This document shows positions 59,749 through 64,000 of a DNA stretch of 64,000 nucleotides, in pieces. The translations under genes and the position numbers were made by a program. Positions within the stretch are counted from its first letter, which is position 1, and every line of letters begins with the position of its first letter. A model generated the notes under the pieces. It worked only from the letters and a program-made list of their open reading frames with translations. It had not been told where the DNA came from and did not search any database. The DNA comes from JBFWVD01 sp050246915 (GTDB lineage Bacteria; Actinomycetota; Acidimicrobiia; Acidimicrobiales; Ilumatobacteraceae): positions 18,078 to 82,077 of the forward strand of contig JBFWVD010000018.1 in NCBI GenBank assembly GCA_050246915.1, given 5' to 3'.

Positions 59749-61082
59749 GCGAACTGTTGGCGCTGGCCGAGCGCGTTGCCGCGCAGGCTCGCGGTGGTGA
59801 GCAGATCGAGGCTTACGTGGTGCGAGCCCGTGACACATCGGTCCGGGTCTACGACGGTGAGATCGAGCAGTTGGCCAGTGCGCAGAGCGAGGGCCTCGGT
59901 GTGCGGGTCATCGTGGATGGCAAGCAGGGTTTTGCGTACGCGGGCACCCTCACCGAGGACGCCATCGTCGACGCACTCGCCGACGCCCGTGACAACGTCA
60001 CCTTCGGTACGCCCGATCCGTGGGCCGGCCTGGCCGAGCCCGATGGTGTGGCGTCGCCGTCGCTGGCGTTGTGGAACGACGCGTTGGCGTCCACGCCGAC
60101 CGATCGCAAGGTGGCGCTCACCATGGAGCTCGAGAAGCTCACCGCCGCGGGCGACAAGCGCGTGCGAGTGGAGTCGGCCGACTATGGCGATGTGCTGGCC
60201 GAGGGCGCGGTGGCCACCAGCACCGGCATCCGATCCGTCGGTCGCGAGACCGGCTGCTATCTATCGGTGTCGACGCTGGCCACCGAGGGCGACGAGACGC
60301 AGACCGGGTTCGGCTTCTCGGTGGGTCGTTGTCTCGACGATCTCGACCCCGCTCGTGCCGCCGCCGATGGCCTGCATCGCGCCACGCGGCTGCTCGGTGC
60401 CACGAAGCCCGGCAGTGGCCGCGTCACCGTGGTGCTCGATCCGTTCGTGACCGCGCAGTTCCTCTCGGTGCTGTCATCGACGGTCAACGGCGAGGCGGTG
60501 CTCAAAGGCCGATCGCTGTTCGCCAATCGCGTCGGTGATTCGGTGGCCGCCGCGTGCTTCACACTGGTCGACGACCCAACCAACCCGATGGCCTACACCG
60601 CAACTGAAGTTGACGGCGAGGGACTGGCCACTCGTCGCAACGTGCTCATCTCCGGTGGCGTGTTGCAGGGGTTCGTGCACAACGCGTATTCGGGGCGTCG
60701 TGCTGGAGCGGCTTCCACGGGCTCGGCGGTTCGCGGTTACACCAGCACCCCCGGTGTGGGATGCGTGGCTTTGGCCCTCAACCCGGGCACGCGCACCCAG
60801 GCGCAGTTGGTGGCCGACGTGAGCGACGGCGTGCTCATCCAACAGGTGTCGGGCATGCACTCGGGCGTGAACCCCATCTCCGGTGACTTCTCCACCGGGG
60901 CGGCCGGTCTGCGCATCACCAACGGGACGGTGGGCGCTCCCATCAAGGAGTTCACCATCGCGTCCACGCTGCAGAAGATGCTCCTCGACGTGGTCGAAGT
61001 GGGCGGCGACGTGGAGTGGCTCCCGATGAGCGCGGCGGGCGTGAGTCTCGTCATCAACGACGTGGCGCTCTCGGGGGCATAG
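59745..61082 (+). CDS. tldE: TldE/PmbA metalloprotease subunit
   Basis: A 445-residue partner of TldD that lacks the H-E-x3-H motif, as expected for the non-catalytic subunit. Typical segments are VYDGEIEQLASAQSEGLGVRV, SGRVTVVLDPFVTAQFLSVL, EGLATRRNVLISGGVLQGFVHNAY and the C-terminal GVNPISGDFSTGAAG. The ATG at 59745 follows AGGGACGAGC and overlaps the small upstream ORF. TldD and TldE would form a peptide-trimming heterodimer. Confidence 0.9.
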   Translation: MSELLALAERVAAQARGGEQIEAYVVRARDTSVRVYDGEIEQLASAQSEGLGVRVIVDGKQGFAYAGTLTEDAIVDALADARDNVTFGTPDPWAGLAEPDGVASPSLALWNDALASTPTDRKVALTMELEKLTAAGDKRVRVESADYGDVLAEGAVATSTGIRSVGRETGCYLSVSTLATEGDETQTGFGFSVGRCLDDLDPARAAADGLHRATRLLGATKPGSGRVTVVLDPFVTAQFLSVLSSTVNGEAVLKGRSLFANRVGDSVAAACFTLVDDPTNPMAYTATEVDGEGLATRRNVLISGGVLQGFVHNAYSGRRAGAASTGSAVRGYTSTPGVGCVALALNPGTRTQAQLVADVSDGVLIQQVSGMHSGVNPISGDFSTGAAGLRITNGTVGAPIKEFTIASTLQKMLLDVVEVGGDVEWLPMSAAGVSLVINDVALSGA

Positions 61083-61161
61083 GTCGAATCAGACCGGGCG
61101 GCGACCACGGACGACCGCCGCCCTGTCGCCTCGAGGTCCTCCCCGGTACATTGCCCAGCGC

Positions 61162-61857
61162 ATGTCGACACCCGCCGAGCATCCCCATCTGAGCGAGCCG
61201 CTGCCCGCCGGTTGGGTACGTGTCGATCTGCACTCGCACACCATGTGGTCGGGCGACTCCACGACCACGCCCGATGAGTTGCTCACCGCCGTCGAGTCGT
61301 GCGGCATCGACGTGCTGTGCATCACCGATCACAACGCCATCGCCGGGGCCGAGCGCCTGGCCGCCGAACTGCCCTGTCGGGTCATCGTCGGTGAGGAGAT
61401 GAAGACGTCGGCCGGCGAGCTCATTGGGCTGTTCATGACCGAGCGTCTCCCGTTCGGTTTGCCGCCACACGAGGCGGCGGCCCGCATCCGGGCCCAGGGC
61501 GCCATCACCTACGTGCCCCATCCGTTCGACCCGATGCGCCATGCCATGCGGACCGATGCCATCTTGGCCCTCGCCGCCGACGGGCTCCTCGACGCGGTCG
61601 AAGCGTTCAACGCCAAGACCTCGCTGCGCAGCCTCAACGACAAGGCCGCCGACCTGGCTGCGCAATTGCAGTTGCCATCGGGTGCGGGCAGCGACGCCCA
61701 CGTTCCCGGTGCCCTCGGGGCGGCCTATGTCGAGATGCCGGACTTCGACGGCCCCACCGATTTCCTGGCCAAACTCGCCGAAGCTCGCATCGTGGGCCAC
61801 CACTGGGACAAGGCCCGGCCGTGGACGGCTCGGATCATTCCCTCCATCTCGCACTGA
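61162..61857 (+). CDS. PHP-domain metal-dependent phosphoesterase
   Basis: A 231-residue PHP protein. The metal-binding motifs are VDLHSHTMWSGDS, ITDHNAIAGA, GEEMKTSAGE, YVPHPFDP and GSDAHVP, covering the expected trinuclear site. Family members hydrolyse nucleotides, oligonucleotides or histidinol phosphate. It follows tldE by 79 bp and precedes uppP by 41 bp, perhaps in one transcript. The substrate is not assignable. Confidence 0.87.
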   Translation: MSTPAEHPHLSEPLPAGWVRVDLHSHTMWSGDSTTTPDELLTAVESCGIDVLCITDHNAIAGAERLAAELPCRVIVGEEMKTSAGELIGLFMTERLPFGLPPHEAAARIRAQGAITYVPHPFDPMRHAMRTDAILALAADGLLDAVEAFNAKTSLRSLNDKAADLAAQLQLPSGAGSDAHVPGALGAAYVEMPDFDGPTDFLAKLAEARIVGHHWDKARPWTARIIPSISH

Positions 61858-61898
61858 TCGGGTCGATCAGAGAGTCGTACTGAGAACTACGGAGGACC

Positions 61899-62732
61899 AT
61901 GCCCATCATCCACGCGATCATCCTGGGCCTCACCCAAGGACTCGCCGAGTTCCTCCCCATCTCCTCCAGCGGTCACCTCAAGCTGGTGCCATGGCTGTTC
62001 GGTTGGAACGATTTCGACGGCAACGACAGCCTGAGCCGCAGCTTCGACGTCGCCTTGCACATCGGCACGCTGTCGGCCGTCATCGCCTACTTCGGCAAGG
62101 AACTGATCGTCTACATCCGTGACGGTATGGCGTTGGTGTTCGCTCGGCAGCGGCCCACGACCGAAGAAGGTCGCCTTGCCTGGCTGCTCGTGCTGTCGAT
62201 GGTGCCCGCCGCGGCAGTTGGGGCAGTGGCCGACTCGTTCATCGAGGACCATCTCAGCAAGATCTGGCTCATCGCCGTGAACCTGATCGTATTCGGCCTG
62301 TTGCTCGGTGTTGCCGATCGACGCCGTGGTCATCGCCAGCTGAATGACTACTCGGCACGCGACGCGTTGCTCATCGGTACCGGGCAGATGCTCGCCCTCG
62401 TGCCGGGCGTCTCACGGTCTGGGGCTACCATGACCACGGGACGTTTCCTGGGCCTCACTCGCGACGCCGCGGCACGTGCGTCGTTCCTCATGGCCATTCC
62501 GGTCACCGTCGGTGCCATCGTGTTCAAGCTGGGCAAGCAGCTGTCCGAGGGTGTGCCCTCGGACATCTGGCCGCCACTCATCGTCGGCGTCATCACCTCG
62601 GCCATCTCCGGGTACGCCGCGGTGTGGGGAACCTTGAAGCTCATCCGCACCCGCAGCTTCGATCCGTTCGTCGTCTATCGCGTCGCCGCCGGTGCCGCCG
62701 TGCTCATCGCGTTGTCGACGACGTGGCGGTGA
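61899..62732 (+). CDS. uppP: Undecaprenyl-diphosphate phosphatase
   Basis: A 277-residue membrane enzyme of the BacA/UppP family that recycles the lipid carrier for cell-wall synthesis. The hallmark loops are GLTQGLAEFLPISSSGHL (Glu and Ser active site) and ALVPGVSRSGATMTTGRFLG, within about eight helices. The ATG follows GGAGG-like ACGGAGGACC. Its end overlaps the opposing SAF gene by 29 bp. Confidence 0.93.
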   Translation: MPIIHAIILGLTQGLAEFLPISSSGHLKLVPWLFGWNDFDGNDSLSRSFDVALHIGTLSAVIAYFGKELIVYIRDGMALVFARQRPTTEEGRLAWLLVLSMVPAAAVGAVADSFIEDHLSKIWLIAVNLIVFGLLLGVADRRRGHRQLNDYSARDALLIGTGQMLALVPGVSRSGATMTTGRFLGLTRDAAARASFLMAIPVTVGAIVFKLGKQLSEGVPSDIWPPLIVGVITSAISGYAAVWGTLKLIRTRSFDPFVVYRVAAGAAVLIALSTTWR

Positions 62733-63399
62733 GCCCCCGGTTCGCTCCGCTGGCAGCGATCGTCAACCGGCCCGACTGAGCGGCCAGCGCCAAGATCGAT
62801 GCCGCTCCGGCGTCGACGGCAATGGTGACTCGATCATCGTCGACGCCCACCGTTCGGCCCGCGGCGACGAGCGGCTCCGCTCCGCTCAGCGAGTCCGGCA
62901 CGGCGATGACGACGACCGGATCGCCCGGAGCGAGCGCGGGAACGACCGCATCGGCCCGAACCGCGATGGCCACCTCATCGATGCGGAGTTGGCTGGCGAT
63001 CGGGCCGCGTGACGATGCCGCGGCCATATGGACGGTTGTCACGATTTCTCCGGCGCTGAGGCGATCGGCGATCCGGGCATCGGGCGGGATCTCGGTCACC
63101 GCATCGGCTGGCACGGCGGCCAGCGGCAGTTCGACCATCTCGACCACGCTCGGGCTCAATGCGCTCCCTCCGGCCAGGTCGACGCGGGCTCGCACCACGG
63201 TGCGGGTCTCGCCCCACTGTCGGCGCAGATCGGCCGCCCGGTCCTGTTCGACGTGCACCCACGCGAACACGATGGCGACCACTACAGCGACGCTGGCCCA
63301 GTACAGGCGTGGCTCGCGCCGAAGGAGGAGCGGCACCCGGCTCAGCCGCCACCGACTCCGTGACTGGCGAAGATCTGAACGATGCCGTCGTCGGTCCAC
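62704..63399 (-). CDS. SAF-domain membrane-anchored protein
   Basis: A 231-residue protein. A basic N-terminus and one helix (YWASVAVVVAIVFAWVHV) anchor an extracytoplasmic SAF domain (VEMVELPLAAVPADAVTEIPPDARIADRLSAGEIVTTVHM, key parts), similar to FlgA/CpaB precursors. A second beta domain contains DAVVPALAPGDPVVVIAVPD. The GTG at 63399 has an ideal AGGAGG site 5 nt away. Location next to the galU region suggests an envelope role; no pilus or flagellar genes are near. Confidence 0.83.
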   Translation of the reverse strand: MDRRRHRSDLRQSRSRWRLSRVPLLLRREPRLYWASVAVVVAIVFAWVHVEQDRAADLRRQWGETRTVVRARVDLAGGSALSPSVVEMVELPLAAVPADAVTEIPPDARIADRLSAGEIVTTVHMAAASSRGPIASQLRIDEVAIAVRADAVVPALAPGDPVVVIAVPDSLSGAEPLVAAGRTVGVDDDRVTIAVDAGAASILALAAQSGRLTIAASGANRGLTATSSTTR

Positions 63400-63540
63400 G
63401 GCTGCCTCCTGGAGTCGGAGCGCGCGACGCGCGCATCACGAGGAGGGGAAGTGGTCAACCCGACGAGACGTGGCCTGACCGGCCCGAACGTAGTGCGGCC
63501 GCCGGTGATCGAGGGGTCGGGGAGCCCGGCCGGGTCGCCG

Positions 63541-63867
63541 TCAGGACGTCGAGGACGGGGCGGGGCTCGACGGTGCGGCTGGAGCCGGCGTGGCGGCCGG
63601 GGTCGACGAACTGGAGGAGTCGCTCGATGAACTGCCGCCCGAATCCTTGCTCGAGTCCTTGGCCGGCGCTGCACTGCTGGCGCTCCCACCTCGGCTGTCG
63701 GTCTTGTAGAAGCCGGAGCCTTTGAAGGTGACGCCGACGGGCAGGAACACCTTCTTGATCGGAGCCTCACCGCACACCGAACACACCTCGGGGGCGGGGT
63801 CGGTGAAGCCGAGCTGGACTTCGAACTGATGGTTGTGCGGGGCGCACTTGAAGACGTAGGTGGGCAT
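63541..63867 (-). CDS. FmdB-family zinc-ribbon protein, Ruc-type redox chaperone homolog
   Basis: A 108-residue protein. The N-terminus MPTYVFKC and GVTFKGSGFYKTDSR match the FmdB family, and a Ser/Ala/Pro-rich disordered tail follows, as in mycobacterial Ruc (Rv0991c). One zinc pair is intact (Cys29 and Cys32 in CSVCGE), but the first pair reads C-x2-H-x-H (Cys8, His11, His13) instead of C-x2-C. Gene order with galU and a CIRCE element upstream match the mycobacterial locus as I remember it. A heat- and redox-linked chaperone is likely. Confidence 0.85.
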   Translation of the reverse strand: MPTYVFKCAPHNHQFEVQLGFTDPAPEVCSVCGEAPIKKVFLPVGVTFKGSGFYKTDSRGGSASSAAPAKDSSKDSGGSSSSDSSSSSTPAATPAPAAPSSPAPSSTS

Positions 63868-63891
63868 GGCCGGTGGATCTCCCTGGGGCGT

Positions 63892-63918
63892 TTAGCACTC
63901 GGGCCTGTCGAGTGCCAG
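63892..63918. promoter_or_regulatory. CIRCE element (HrcA operator)
   Basis: On the minus strand the site reads CTGGCACTC-N9-GAGTGCTAA, the actinobacterial form of the CIRCE consensus with its exact 9-nt spacer. It lies 25 bp upstream of the fmdB/ruc-like start. HrcA repressor binding here would place the gene in the heat-shock regulon with groES/groEL. It is also 51 bp from galU on the other strand. Confidence 0.85.
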
Positions 63919-63968
63919 AGGGTACTGCCAAGTACTCAAGTTGTGCACACGCGTACCGTTAGACCCCT

Positions 63969-64000
63969 ATGACCGTTCGCAAAGCCGTCATCCCTGCCGC
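63969..64000 (+). CDS. galU: UTP-glucose-1-phosphate uridylyltransferase (partial start)
   Basis: Only the first ten codons are inside the window, reading MTVRKAVIPA. This is the usual opening of GalU, where KAVIPAAGLGTR forms the nucleotide-binding loop. The identification rests on this short piece and on the conserved fmdB/ruc-galU gene order. The enzyme makes UDP-glucose for envelope sugars. Confidence 0.6.
   Translation, partial: MTVRKAVIPA

Noticed and set aside
1..64000. CRISPR arrays, insertion sequences, prophage or integrase genes
   Set aside because: No regularly spaced repeats, transposase, integrase or phage structural frames were found on either strand.

Overview
The window is a high-G+C chromosomal segment with dense, mostly intact genes, many 4-bp start/stop overlaps (ATGA) and frequent GTG starts. 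The gene content points to an actinobacterium, most likely of the Acidimicrobiia/Ilumatobacter type (inference, no 16S here). Pointers are a mycofactocin-type SDR, an F420-type luciferase-like oxidoreductase, several mycothiol-linked DinB/maleylpyruvate-isomerase-like proteins, a mycoredoxin-like glutaredoxin, many CoA-ester and Rieske catabolic genes, and the actinobacterial fmdB(ruc)-galU gene order. I see no phage, insertion sequence, CRISPR array or plasmid signal.

Layout. 1-10.6 kb: HMG-CoA lyase/CoA-transferase pair, heterodimeric ABC exporter, orphan LamG-tailed pilin, AMP-ligase, LLM oxidoreductase and two small enzymes. 10.7-19.7 kb: a compact cluster built around a YnjB/C/D-type ABC importer and a YnjF-type CDP-alcohol phosphatidyltransferase. 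It also holds a flavin disulfide oxidoreductase, a redoxin, a mycoredoxin-like protein, a radical SAM enzyme and a divergent ECF sigma/anti-sigma pair. This is the best candidate here for an uncharacterised system. 19.7-30.4 kb: LuxR regulator, amidase, KshA-like Rieske oxygenase, MFS exporter, GntR regulator, KstD-like flavoprotein and an ArsR/SRPBCC operon with a doubled operator. 30.4-35.3 kb: tRNA-Arg(CCU), a SigE-like sigma factor with a membrane-anchored partner, a secreted propeller protein, an amidohydrolase and a tRNA-like 3' end with a terminator. 35.3-41.3 kb: a catabolic operon (acyl-CoA dehydrogenase, Rieske oxygenase, epoxide hydrolase, PanE-like reductase), then rhomboid and DUF2510 genes. 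41.3-45.4 kb: a thiamine operon (TPP riboswitch, thiamine pyrophosphokinase, ThiB, ThiP, ThiQ).

45.4-56.7 kb: cation efflux, NfuA-like protein, SDR, a second ArsR/SRPBCC operon, HisN-like phosphatase, dxs, a PAP2 membrane protein and an ALS-like TPP enzyme. 56.8-58.2 kb: an HTH/nucleotidyltransferase toxin-antitoxin-like pair and a FlK-like thioesterase. 58.3-64 kb: tldD/tldE with a tiny coupled ORF between them, PHP phosphoesterase, uppP, SAF protein, a CIRCE-controlled fmdB/ruc gene and the start of galU.

Functional assignments rest on motifs and remembered family features. No database search was run.
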